Shown in pieces: positions 25,113 to 32,605 of a DNA stretch of 32,605 nucleotides. Under the pieces are notes generated by a model, which had not been told where the DNA came from, did not search any database, and saw only the letters and a list, made by a program, of their open reading frames with translations. The stretch is from positions 1 to 32,605 of the forward strand of contig JABMPH010000486.1 of the NCBI GenBank assembly GCA_013203805.1, given 5' to 3'. The translations under genes and the position numbers were made by a program. The stretch is from Bacteroidota bacterium. Lineage in GTDB: Bacteria > Bacteroidota > Bacteroidia > Bacteroidales > F082. Every line of letters begins with the position of its first letter. Position 1 is the stretch's first letter.

Positions 25113-26897
25113 ATGACTAATAAAAAAGTACTTAAAGGAGGGGAATTCCTTGTTCGTGAAACCGAAGCACAGGATATATTTATTCCCGAAGAATTTAATG
25201 AAGAGCAGCGTATGATGGCGCAAACATGTAAGGAGTTTACCGAAACACAGGTAAATCCAAATATGGATCAACTCGAAAAACACGATCGTGAATTGTTAAC
25301 CAAGTTATTTAAAGATGCAGGTGAATTAGGGTTGCTGGGCATTTCTATTCCGGAGGAATATGATGGATTCGGTCAAAATTTTGTGACATCCATGCTTACC
25401 ACTGAGGAAATGGGTAAAGGCTATAGTTTCGCAGTTGCTTTTTCGGCACATGTTGGAATTGGAACACTTCCAATATTATATTATGGTACAGAGGAACAAA
25501 AACAAAAGTATATTCCCAAGCTGGCGAGTGGTGAATTAATTGGTGCCTACTGTTTAACAGAAGCTGAAGCGGGATCAGATCCAAATTCTGGAAAAGCTGA
25601 AGCTGTGCTAACGGATGATGGCAAGTTCTATAATATGAATGGCGTTAAAATTTGGATAACAAATGGAGGTGTTGCCGATATATTTATTGTTTTTGCAAAG
25701 GTAAAGGGCGACAAAAATCTCAGTGCATTTATTATCGAAAAAGGATGGGATGGAGTTGGAATTGGTGCCGATGAAGAGAAGATGGGAATAAAGGGATCCA
25801 CAACTATTCAATTATATTTGGATGATGTTAAAGTACCTGTTGAGAATATGTTGGGCGATCAAAATGCAGGTTTTAAGATTGCCTTGAATATTCTAAATTT
25901 AGGAAGGATAAAACTTTCAGGAGCAACTACCGGAGCAGCCAAAGCTACAATTACAAATGTGTTGAACTATGCAAACGAGAGAAAACAATTTGGAAAAGCA
26001 ATTTCAGGATTCGGGGCTATTAAGTACAAATTGTCAGAAATGGCAATTCGCACATTTGCCGCTGAGTCGTTAACATATCGCGCAAGCCAAAATATAGATG
26101 ATGCCATCGCAAGTTTAATTGCTGAAGGGATGGATAAGGGAAAAGCAAGTCTTGAAGGTATCAGACAATATGCCATTGAAGCATCCATTGCCAAGGTTTA
26201 TGGTTCCGAAATATTGGATTATGTTGTTGATGAAGGCGTTCAGATTTATGGTGGAATGGGATACTCTGCTGAAACTCCGGTTGAAAGAGCTTATCGCGAT
26301 TCACGAATCAACAGAATATTTGAAGGCACCAACGAAATAAACCGAATGGTAACGGTTGGGGAGTTGCTAAAACGTGGAATGAAGGGTGAGCTAGACTTAA
26401 TTACTCCTGCCAAGGCAGTTGCTGGAGAACTTCTGGCTATCCCCGATTTTGGAGCACCTAGTTTAGGTTATTTTGAAACCAAACATAAAATTATCTCCAA
26501 CTTTAAAAAATCCATTTTAATGGTTGCCGGAGCTGCTCTTCAGAAATTTATGGAAAAATTTGCCGATGAGCAGGAAATAATAATGAACCTGGCCGATATG
26601 TTAATTTATACTTATGCTGCTGAATCGATGATGCTGAGAATTGAGAAACTTAGTGGAATGTATGATGAGGAAAAAATGAAACTATATAAAAACATGCTTG
26701 ATGTTTATTTTTATGATGTTTCTCCAATGATCCACAAATTTGGTATTGATGCTGTGAATTCTTTTGCTGAAGGAGACGAGCACATGGGTATGCTGATGGG
26801 AATGAAACGATTTACAAAAATTGGCGGAGTAAATGTTGTTGCATTACGCCGACAAATTGCAGATCATTTGATCGAGGCAAATAATTATAATTTGTAA
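25113..26897 (+). CDS. fadE: Acyl-CoA dehydrogenase (FadE type with C-terminal extension)
   Basis: This FAD enzyme catalyses the first oxidation of acyl-CoA to trans-2-enoyl-CoA and passes electrons to electron-transfer flavoprotein. The 594-residue protein has the N-terminal helical domain, the middle beta domain (AYCLTEAEAGSDPNS), and the C-terminal helical domain with QIYGGMGYS. The catalytic base is Glu404 in IFEGTNEINR. About 170 extra residues follow the common 380-residue core, as in very-long-chain and Bacillus FadE-type enzymes. It is the third member of the fadN-fadA-fadE order. A long perfect inverted repeat follows immediately and may lower expression of the distal genes. Confidence 0.93.
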   Translation: MTNKKVLKGGEFLVRETEAQDIFIPEEFNEEQRMMAQTCKEFTETQVNPNMDQLEKHDRELLTKLFKDAGELGLLGISIPEEYDGFGQNFVTSMLTTEEMGKGYSFAVAFSAHVGIGTLPILYYGTEEQKQKYIPKLASGELIGAYCLTEAEAGSDPNSGKAEAVLTDDGKFYNMNGVKIWITNGGVADIFIVFAKVKGDKNLSAFIIEKGWDGVGIGADEEKMGIKGSTTIQLYLDDVKVPVENMLGDQNAGFKIALNILNLGRIKLSGATTGAAKATITNVLNYANERKQFGKAISGFGAIKYKLSEMAIRTFAAESLTYRASQNIDDAIASLIAEGMDKGKASLEGIRQYAIEASIAKVYGSEILDYVVDEGVQIYGGMGYSAETPVERAYRDSRINRIFEGTNEINRMVTVGELLKRGMKGELDLITPAKAVAGELLAIPDFGAPSLGYFETKHKIISNFKKSILMVAGAALQKFMEKFADEQEIIMNLADMLIYTYAAESMMLRIEKLSGMYDEEKMKLYKNMLDVYFYDVSPMIHKFGIDAVNSFAEGDEHMGMLMGMKRFTKIGGVNVVALRRQIADHLIEANNYNL

Positions 26898-26910
26898 TTG
26901 ATAGTGTTCT

Positions 26911-26986
26911 TTTGTCATTCTGAGCAAAGCGAAGAATCTCAATTTTATTATTGAAATAGATTCTTCGCTTTGCTCAGAATGACAAA
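26911..26986. repeat. Perfect 29-bp inverted repeat (CHSEQSEES-type dispersed element)
   Basis: The arms 26911-26939 (beginning TTTGTCATTCTGAGCAAAGC) and 26958-26986 are exact reverse complements, with an 18-nt loop that itself can close by CAAT/ATTG. The sequence belongs to a dispersed palindrome known from Bacteroidetes and some other bacterial genomes, whose translation gives the familiar CHSEQSEES string. It lies inside the operon, 13 nt after the fadE stop, so it could act as an attenuator or an mRNA-stabilising 3-prime stem for the proximal genes; this role is inference. Confidence 0.9.
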
Positions 26987-27003
26987 CACGTTTAAAAATA
27001 TTT

Positions 27004-27489
27004 ATGCCTAAAAAAAATAAAATACTAAGTCTTGCAAAAAAACCTTGGAAGATGAAGCTGTATATGCTGATGAATCTTCCAATGGCTTTCCTTGCCGGAT
27101 TAAAACTTCTTGTAATTACTCCCCAAAGGGCATCTGTTAGTGTACCATATAATTTCATTAATAAGAATCCTTTTCGATCAATGTATTTTGCTGTTCAAAG
27201 TATGGCAGCCGAGCTTTCTTCTGGGATACTTGCTCTTAATGAAGTTAGCCAGGCCGAAGTACCAGTATCAATGCTAGTGCTAAATATGAAGGCATCTTTC
27301 ACAAAAAAAGCACGAACTAAAACGGTCTTTGTTTGTGAAGACGGTGAGCTTATAAAGTCTGCAATTACAAAAAGTATCTCTACAAAAGAGGGCCAAATAG
27401 TTGATGTCGTTTCGGTTGGTACTGATCAAAATGGAGAAAAAATAGCAGAATTTGTATTTACCTGGACTTTTAAACCAAAAAATTTGTAA
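27004..27489 (+). CDS. DUF4442-family hotdog-fold (thioesterase-like) protein
   Basis: The 161-residue protein matches the DUF4442 family, related to acyl-CoA thioesterases of the hotdog fold. It has an N-terminal helical hydrophobic stretch (LMNLPMAFLAGLKLLV), a central PFRSMYFAVQSMAAELSSGILAL helix, and a set of beta strands ending ...GEKIAEFVFTWTFKPK. The likely role is hydrolysis or binding of acyl-CoA during fatty-acid catabolism, which fits its place between fadE and fadD. Catalytic residues are not well defined for the family. The start ATG at 27004 follows the dispersed inverted repeat by 17 nt. Confidence 0.75.
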   Translation: MPKKNKILSLAKKPWKMKLYMLMNLPMAFLAGLKLLVITPQRASVSVPYNFINKNPFRSMYFAVQSMAAELSSGILALNEVSQAEVPVSMLVLNMKASFTKKARTKTVFVCEDGELIKSAITKSISTKEGQIVDVVSVGTDQNGEKIAEFVFTWTFKPKNL

Positions 27490-27536
27490 TATTGGGTGAA
27501 CATTTTTTTAACATTTAGAACCAAATCTTGAATACT

Positions 27537-29342
27537 ATGAAAGTTACTAGAACATTTGACCTTGTGGATCACTTAATGGATGGGCTTCAGCGTGATGATG
27601 CACTAACTGTGAAAAGAAATGGAAAGTGGGAGAAGTTTAGTACCAGCCAATACAAAGAGTTTGCAGATAATTTTAGCTATGGACTGCTTGCATTGGGGTA
27701 TAAAAAGGGTGATAAAATTCTTACCATCTCAAATAACAGACCCGAGTGGAATTTTATGGATATGGGAATGAGCCAGGTTGGAGTTGTTCATGTTCCTGTA
27801 TACGCTAACATAGGGTCCGATGAGTATAATCATATACTAACCCATTCAGATGCTCGAATGATTATCGTTTCGCATCATGATTTTTATCTCAAGATTAAAC
27901 AACCCGCTCGAGAAGCCAAGAATATTGAAAAAATATATTCATTCGATCCTATTAATAAAGTAGATTCTTGGATGGAAATTATTGAGCTTGGTAAAAAAAA
28001 TGCATCGAAGTTTAAGGATGAATTAATTAAAATAAAGGAAAGTATAAATGAGGACGATCTGTTGTCGATTATCTATACTTCAGGAACAACTGGATTGTCG
28101 AAGGGAGTAATGCTTAGTCATAAAAACTTTATGTCAAATGTAGAAGGTTGCATCGAAAGATTACCTGTTGCTTCCGATGGTAAATTCATCAGTTTTCTAC
28201 CCCTTTGTCATGTTTTTGAAAGAATGGTAAATTATCTGCTTCACTTGCGTGGAGTAGCTGTATACTATGCTGAAAGTATTGATACTCTTGGTGATAATAT
28301 AAGAGAAGTAAATCCTGAGGGATTTGCAGCAGTTCCCAGAGTAATTGAAAAACTTTTCGATAAGATATTACTAAAGGGTAAAGAGTTACAGGGAATTAAA
28401 AAGGGATTGTTCTTTTGGGCTGTAAATCTAGGGCTTAAATACGAATTAAATAACGTAAACGGTTGGTGGTATGCATTTCAACTTAAATTAGCCAATAAAT
28501 TAATATTTAGTAAATGGCGTGAAGCTCTTGGCGGAAATGTAGAAGTAATCGTATCAGGAGGAGCACCACTTCAGGCCAGGTTAGCCCGAATTTTTACTGC
28601 AGCAAAATTAACAGTTCAGGAAGGTTATGGGCTAACCGAAACATCTCCAGTAATTGCAGTAAACAAAAACGAATATCCCTATCTAAAATTTGGTACTGTT
28701 GGGCCATTGGTTGAGAATATTGAGGTTAAAATAGCTGATGATGGTGAGATTTTAATGAAGGGACCAAGCCTGATGTTAGGTTACTATAAAGATAAAGAAA
28801 AGACCGACGAGGCCATCGATAAAGATGGCTGGTTTCATACAGGAGATATTGGTGAGATACAAGAACATAATATATTGAAAATTACAGATCGGAAGAAAGA
28901 AATATTTAAATTATCAACTGGTAAATATGTTGCACCACAAGTGGTTGAAAACAGATTTAAGGAGTCAGCATTCATTGATCAGTTAATGGTTGTTGGTGCA
29001 GGCGAAAAATATGCGGCAGCAATTATATGTCCTGCATTTCATTTTGTTCATGGTTGGTGTTTCAAACATGGGATTAAGTTTCACGACAATATTGACCTAA
29101 TTGAAAATCCTAAGGTTATTGCCAGATTCCAAAAAGAAGTTGATAAAATTAATCAGGAACTTGGCAACCATCGTCAACTTAAAAAGTTTGAACTCACTTG
29201 TCAGGAATGGACACCCGAATCAGGAGAACTTTCTCCTACCTTAAAAGTAAAGCGCAAATACCTAAAAGAGAAATATAAGGTTAAACTGGATCGACTATAT
29301 GGTTATACTGATGAGAAAGGACATGTTGTAACAGCTAATTAG
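27537..29342 (+). CDS. fadD: Long-chain fatty acid-CoA ligase (AMP-forming)
   Basis: This enzyme activates free fatty acids to acyl-CoA with ATP, the entry step of the pathway encoded by the preceding genes. The 601-residue protein belongs to the ANL superfamily. The P-loop motif YTSGTTGLSKGVMLSHKN begins at Tyr180, followed by the adenine-binding EGYGLTETSP motif, the GWFHTGDIG motif with its conserved Asp, the hinge region DRKKEIFKLSTGKYVAPQ, and a C-terminal Lys within LKVKRKYL. The long form, with ...VENRFKES near the end, is like eukaryotic and Bacteroidetes long-chain ligases. An in-frame TTG nine nt upstream is a less likely start. It lies 47 nt after the DUF4442 gene. Confidence 0.93.
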   Translation: MKVTRTFDLVDHLMDGLQRDDALTVKRNGKWEKFSTSQYKEFADNFSYGLLALGYKKGDKILTISNNRPEWNFMDMGMSQVGVVHVPVYANIGSDEYNHILTHSDARMIIVSHHDFYLKIKQPAREAKNIEKIYSFDPINKVDSWMEIIELGKKNASKFKDELIKIKESINEDDLLSIIYTSGTTGLSKGVMLSHKNFMSNVEGCIERLPVASDGKFISFLPLCHVFERMVNYLLHLRGVAVYYAESIDTLGDNIREVNPEGFAAVPRVIEKLFDKILLKGKELQGIKKGLFFWAVNLGLKYELNNVNGWWYAFQLKLANKLIFSKWREALGGNVEVIVSGGAPLQARLARIFTAAKLTVQEGYGLTETSPVIAVNKNEYPYLKFGTVGPLVENIEVKIADDGEILMKGPSLMLGYYKDKEKTDEAIDKDGWFHTGDIGEIQEHNILKITDRKKEIFKLSTGKYVAPQVVENRFKESAFIDQLMVVGAGEKYAAAIICPAFHFVHGWCFKHGIKFHDNIDLIENPKVIARFQKEVDKINQELGNHRQLKKFELTCQEWTPESGELSPTLKVKRKYLKEKYKVKLDRLYGYTDEKGHVVTAN

Positions 29343-29440
29343 ATAATTGGTCATTAGTAATTGGACATTGGTGAATACTATTTTTTTTCAATGACAAATG
29401 ATCCAATCAACCAATTATCTAATTACTAATTATCCAATAA
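29343..29440. repeat. GG-phased heptamer array forming inverted repeat
   Basis: Directly after the fadD stop the plus strand contains consecutive 7-nt units such as ATTGGTC and ATTGGAC. After a short T-rich loop (about 29382-29390), the same kinds of units occur on the minus strand through about 29440. The arms can pair imperfectly over roughly 40 nt. Many Bacteroidetes intergenic regions contain similar 'ATTGGTCATTGG' runs. It separates fadD from the Fe-S reductase gene in the 156-nt gap and could stop or slow transcription between them; that is inference. Confidence 0.65.
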
Positions 29441-29498
29441 TATAGTTTCTTAACATATTAATTAATAATCTTGTATTCGGATTTTAAACTACCCCATC

Positions 29499-31565
29499 AT
29501 GATAAAGCAAATCATTTTTTTAATCGTTGTATTAATTACTTTAGGCGTATTTACCTATTCTAGCTTAAAGTATTTCAAGTATTTTAAGTTCACCAAAAAG
29601 AAACCAATTGGAGATTTTGGTAAACGAATCTGGATAACGATTAAGGTAGCACTCTTCCAGGAAAAAATACTACGTCGCCCGATTATTGGTTTAATGCATG
29701 CGTTGGTATGGTGGGGATTTATTTTGATACTTTTTGGTAGTTTAGAAATGATTCTTGATGGCCTGTTTGGGACAGAAAGAGTTTTTGTTTTTCTTGGGCC
29801 GGTATACGATATCATAATAGCCGCAGGAGATATTTCAGCCTTCGTAATCGCCTTATTGATACTTGCATTTTTGTTTCGCCGATTGTTTATGCACATAAAA
29901 CGGTTCTATGGTCCGGAAATGAAAAAGGTGTCAAAAATGGATGCCAATTTCGCCTTAACAATAATCTTCATACTAATGATAACCCTCTTGGGGATGAATA
30001 CTTACTACTTACTTTGGTGTGATTCAACTGGTGAGGTGGTGCATGGGAGCTATCCCATAAGTAATATTATTGCGGGATTCTTCGATGGGATTCCTGCCGA
30101 GCAATTGTGGATGGGTTATCAAATTAATTGGTGGGCTCATATTGTATGGATATTCATATTTGCGAATATACTTCCATACTCAAAGCATTTTCATGTTTTT
30201 ATGTCGGTACCAAATGTTTTTATCAGCAACCTAACTCCTGTTGGTTATGCCGACAATATGGCGGAAATTACCAAAGAAGTTAAACTGATGATGGATCCCG
30301 ATGCTGCTTTCGCAGATGTGCCGGAAGAGGAGGGTGATCCCACTAGGTTTGGGGTTAAGGATGTTGAAGATCTAAATTGGATAAACTATTTTAATTCATT
30401 GGCTTGTACCGAGTGCGGCAGATGTACTTCGGTATGTCCGGCAAATATTACCGGAAAGCTACTATCTCCACGTAAAATAATGATGGATACTCGTGCTCGT
30501 ATGAAGCAAAAAGGTCCGGGATTAGTTAAAGAGGGGAGAAGTTTCGATGACGGTAATTCACTGCTTGGAACATTTATAACCGAAGAAGAACTTTGGGCAT
30601 GTACCCAATGTAATGCTTGTGTTCAGGAATGTCCTGTAAACATAAATCAGGCATCACTTATTTTGGATATGCGGAGATATTTGGTAATGGAAGAGTCAAA
30701 AGCACCAACGGGACTAAATACTGTATTCTCTAATATTGAGAATAATGGTGCGCCCTGGCAATTTTCGCCTGAAGACAGGATGCTGTGGGCCGAAGGACTT
30801 GATGTACCTCTTATGGCGGATGGTAGTGCTCCTGAATATTTATTCTGGGTTGGCTCGGCTGGTGCATTTGATGATAGATATAAAAAGGTAACACGTGAAT
30901 TTATTAAAATACTTAATCATCTTAAAGTAAATTATGCTGTTCTGGGTATTGAAGAAACCGATAGTGGTGATGTGGCACGAAGGTCAGGAAACGAAATGCT
31001 TTTTCAGATGCAGGCAATGATGAATATTGAGATTCTTAATGGATATGAAGTAAAAAATATTATCACTTGCGATCCTCATGATTTCAATACTCTCAAAAAT
31101 GAATATCCCGATTTTGATGGAAATTATAAGGTAATACATCATTCGCAATTCTTACAACAACAAATTGCAGCAGGTAAACTAAGTATTGATGGGAAAGAAT
31201 TCGCTGGCAAGAAAATCACTTTCCATGATCCTTGTTATTTGGGAAGGGCAAATGGTGAATACAATGCTCCACGTTCAGTATTGGATGCCTTACCATCATC
31301 AAATGTAGAAATGGCACGGAATAAAAGTTTTGCTCTTTGTTGTGGCGCTGGTGGTGGCCAAATGTTCAAAGAAGCTGAAAAAGGTGTTAAAGAAGTGTTT
31401 CTCGAAAGAACCGAGGATGCCCTTAATACAGGCTGTGATATTATCGCCACTGCTTGCCCATTTTGTATGGTAATGATGACCGACGGACTCAAATACAAAA
31501 ACAAGGAAGAAGAGATAAAGAATTACGACATTGCTGAGTTGGTTAGTATTAGCATGGGGTTGTAG
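29499..31565 (+). CDS. Membrane Fe-S oxidoreductase, probable ETF:menaquinone oxidoreductase (EMO/FadF-like)
   Basis: This probably passes electrons from acyl-CoA dehydrogenase, through electron-transfer flavoprotein, to menaquinone. The 688-residue protein has an N-terminal NarI-like domain of about five to six transmembrane helices (1-245), with candidate haem ligands in GLMHALVWWG and WWAHIVWIF...KHFHVF. Two 4Fe-4S motifs follow, CTECGRCTSVCP (303-314) and CTQCNACVQECP (368-379). Two CCG (heterodisulfide-reductase type) domains come last. The first (about 440-560) has lost its cysteines (for example ITCDPHDF instead of CxxC). The second is complete: Cys579, Cys614-Cys615 in CCGAGGG, and Cys653/Cys656. 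This matches Bacillus FadF/YwjF and the EMO family. No etfAB genes are in the window. Confidence 0.88.
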   Translation: MIKQIIFLIVVLITLGVFTYSSLKYFKYFKFTKKKPIGDFGKRIWITIKVALFQEKILRRPIIGLMHALVWWGFILILFGSLEMILDGLFGTERVFVFLGPVYDIIIAAGDISAFVIALLILAFLFRRLFMHIKRFYGPEMKKVSKMDANFALTIIFILMITLLGMNTYYLLWCDSTGEVVHGSYPISNIIAGFFDGIPAEQLWMGYQINWWAHIVWIFIFANILPYSKHFHVFMSVPNVFISNLTPVGYADNMAEITKEVKLMMDPDAAFADVPEEEGDPTRFGVKDVEDLNWINYFNSLACTECGRCTSVCPANITGKLLSPRKIMMDTRARMKQKGPGLVKEGRSFDDGNSLLGTFITEEELWACTQCNACVQECPVNINQASLILDMRRYLVMEESKAPTGLNTVFSNIENNGAPWQFSPEDRMLWAEGLDVPLMADGSAPEYLFWVGSAGAFDDRYKKVTREFIKILNHLKVNYAVLGIEETDSGDVARRSGNEMLFQMQAMMNIEILNGYEVKNIITCDPHDFNTLKNEYPDFDGNYKVIHHSQFLQQQIAAGKLSIDGKEFAGKKITFHDPCYLGRANGEYNAPRSVLDALPSSNVEMARNKSFALCCGAGGGQMFKEAEKGVKEVFLERTEDALNTGCDIIATACPFCMVMMTDGLKYKNKEEEIKNYDIAELVSISMGL

Positions 31566-31684
31566 TCGATTCTCCAATTAAGTTAAAGAGTTTAATGTAG
31601 TATGAAACTTCCTTTATTTCAATAATAAATCAAGCTATAACTTTAAATAATATAATAAAATTAAAACTATATACTTAAATAAAT

Positions 31685-31715
31685 TTGCATATTTAAAGTA
31701 ATACCTTTATATTTG
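31685..31715 (+). promoter_or_regulatory. Putative promoter of the mobile mystery A/B pair
   Basis: TTG (31685-31687) and TATATTTG (31708-31715) are separated by 20 nt, a good fit to the Bacteroidetes consensus. The start would be near 31721, about 17 nt before the ATG. An overlapping TAAATTTG (31680-31687) is a second -7-like box. The preceding stretch after the Fe-S reductase stop (31566-31680) is AT-rich with nothing else recognised. Confidence 0.5.
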
Positions 31716-31737
31716 CCAATATTTTCATTATTGGATC

Positions 31738-32199
31738 ATGAGAAATCAAAACAAATTACTTATTCAACAACTTGATCGTAAGCTAAAGCCATTAGTTGAG
31801 TCTGGAAACATCCAAATTCCTGAAAGGGGATGGATACATACAATCCGTGTTACTCTTAAAATGACGTTAAGGCAGTTAGGGAGTAAATTAAACATTACTT
31901 CACAAGGAGTTAGGGATATTGAGAAAAGAGAGGTTGCGGGATCAATATCGATAAAATCACTAAAAGAAGTTGGTAAAGCATTGGATATGAAATTTGTGTA
32001 TGGATTTGTTCCAGCCTCAGGCTCATTTGAAAATTATGTTGCATTAAAAGCCAGTGAGTTAGCAACAAAAATTGTTCTACGAACAAGTCAAAATATGAAT
32101 CTTGAAGGCCAAGGAAATAGTAACGATAGATTAGTACAATCAATTGAAGAATTAAAAGTTGAAATAATAAGGGAAATGCCAAAATCATTATGGAATTAG
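31738..32199 (+). CDS. XRE-type helix-turn-helix protein, 'mobile mystery protein A'
   Basis: This 153-residue protein has an N-terminal leader (NKLLIQQLDRKLKPL) and a helix-turn-helix at about 35-80 (GWIHTIRVTLKMTLRQLGSKLNITSQGVRDIEKREVAGSISI given here as a region, not a single motif). A C-terminal helical part of about 60 residues follows. The pattern and the following Fic-like gene match the family called mobile mystery protein A, which is found with protein B in scattered genomic locations. It probably represses its own promoter and may act as the antitoxin-like partner. The last 10 nt overlap the start of the next gene in another frame, as in coupled toxin-antitoxin pairs. Role is inferred from context. 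Confidence 0.8.
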   Translation: MRNQNKLLIQQLDRKLKPLVESGNIQIPERGWIHTIRVTLKMTLRQLGSKLNITSQGVRDIEKREVAGSISIKSLKEVGKALDMKFVYGFVPASGSFENYVALKASELATKIVLRTSQNMNLEGQGNSNDRLVQSIEELKVEIIREMPKSLWN

Positions 32200-32605
32200 A
32201 ATTAAATTACCAAGATGGGCAAACCCCAATTGATTTTGATGAGAAAGTGGGCCTTCTCATTAAATCGGTAACTACGCAGGGTGAATTAGATGAGCTGGAA
32301 CAATTAAATATTGAAAAAGCTGTCGAGTGGATTTTTAACACTAATTTAAATCAGAAAATAATCTTAACAGAAAAATTTATCAAACAATTGCATTATAAAA
32401 TGTTTAGTGATATTTGGAAGTGGGCAGGTGTATTTAGAAAATCAGAAAAGAATATTGGTGTTATTTGGGTAAATATAGCAACCGAGCTAAGAATCTTGCT
32501 TGATGACACAAAATTTTGGATTGATAACAAAACCCATGAACCAGATGAAATAGCAATTCGGTTTAAACTTCGTCTTGTCAATATTCATTGTTTTCCAAAT
32601 GGAAA
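32190..32605 (+). CDS. Fic-domain protein, 'mobile mystery protein B' (cut by window end)
   Basis: This open frame starts at ATG 32190, overlapping the upstream gene by 10 nt, and runs off the window after 138 codons. The N-terminal TTQGELDELEQLNIEKAVEW and the central KMFSDIWKWAGVFRKSEKNIG segments are typical of Fic family proteins of the protein-B group. The active-site loop begins at His133, as HCFPNG, where the usual form is HPFPNGNGR. The final GNGR is beyond the window. Fic enzymes commonly transfer AMP to target proteins. TTQGEL near the N-terminus is placed like the inhibitory S/TxxxE(G/N) helix of self-inhibited Fic proteins, but the residue after Glu is Leu. Activity cannot be judged from the fragment. 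Confidence 0.8.
   Translation, partial: MELELNYQDGQTPIDFDEKVGLLIKSVTTQGELDELEQLNIEKAVEWIFNTNLNQKIILTEKFIKQLHYKMFSDIWKWAGVFRKSEKNIGVIWVNIATELRILLDDTKFWIDNKTHEPDEIAIRFKLRLVNIHCFPNG

Noticed and set aside
26844-27158. Minus-strand open frame of 104 codons containing CHSEQSEES
   Set aside because: It is the translation of the dispersed inverted repeat and overlaps fadE and the DUF4442 gene; such readings are commonly mis-annotated.
1-32605. tRNA, rRNA, CRISPR arrays, insertion-sequence transposases
   Set aside because: None recognised by eye on either strand; short tRNA-like folds could be missed without a covariance-model search.

Overview
The window is AT-rich and almost certainly comes from a Bacteroidetes (Bacteroidota) chromosome, probably a marine or anaerobic Bacteroidales/Marinilabiliales-like lineage. 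Reasons: TAnnTTTG-type -7 promoter elements sit upstream of several genes, Shine-Dalgarno sequences are absent or weak, FtsX-type permeases end in the characteristic ...RRNPVxSLRYE, an OstA/LptA-like protein lies beside an MlaD protein and an N-acetylmuramoyl-alanine amidase, and there is a dispersed repeat whose translation reads CHSEQSEES. No rRNA, tRNA or CRISPR was seen. The species assignment is inference.

Layout. 1-6.8 kb: a threonine aldolase (+), converging on a minus-strand group gatE-gatD-SLC12-like transporter. GatD and GatE form the archaeal-type Glu-tRNA(Gln) amidotransferase; finding both, intact and 1 nt apart, among bacterial outer-membrane genes is the most unusual gene content here. 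7-10.8 kb: cell-envelope genes, an OstA/LptA-like protein (+) converging on amidase and MlaD genes (-). 10.9-13.7 kb: an NtrC-family sigma-54 response regulator and its histidine kinase (-). 13.8-20.5 kb: a PAP2 phosphatase, then a MacB/LolCDE-like cassette of one ABC ATPase and two large FtsX-family permeases.

The 469-nt region before the ABC cassette holds a good candidate sigma-54 promoter (GGCAC...TTG). About 100 bp upstream of its predicted start is a palindrome, ACTGTAAAAATATTTTACA. The same 19-mer recurs in front of the regulator gene, and both copies have a TGTAAA half-site exactly 22 bp upstream. I infer these are enhancer sites of the neighbouring regulator, which would link regulator, kinase, ABC cassette and possibly PAP2 into one regulon.

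21-31.6 kb: a complete fatty-acid beta-oxidation operon, marR-fadN-fadA-fadE-DUF4442 thioesterase-like-fadD-EMO-like membrane Fe-S reductase. It runs from acyl-CoA formation to electron delivery to the quinone pool. Gene order and the FadN domain order match the Bacillus fadNAE type rather than E. coli fadBA. The regulator probably controls its own promoter through two ATGC-based dyads.

31.7-32.6 kb: a 'mobile mystery protein' A/B pair, an XRE-type regulator overlapping a Fic-domain protein cut by the window end, resembling a toxin-antitoxin-like mobile module.

Between genes lie four prominent inverted repeats. One is a perfect 29-bp stem of the CHSEQSEES type. The other three differ in sequence but share an architecture of roughly 7-nt GG-phased units arranged as inverted arrays.
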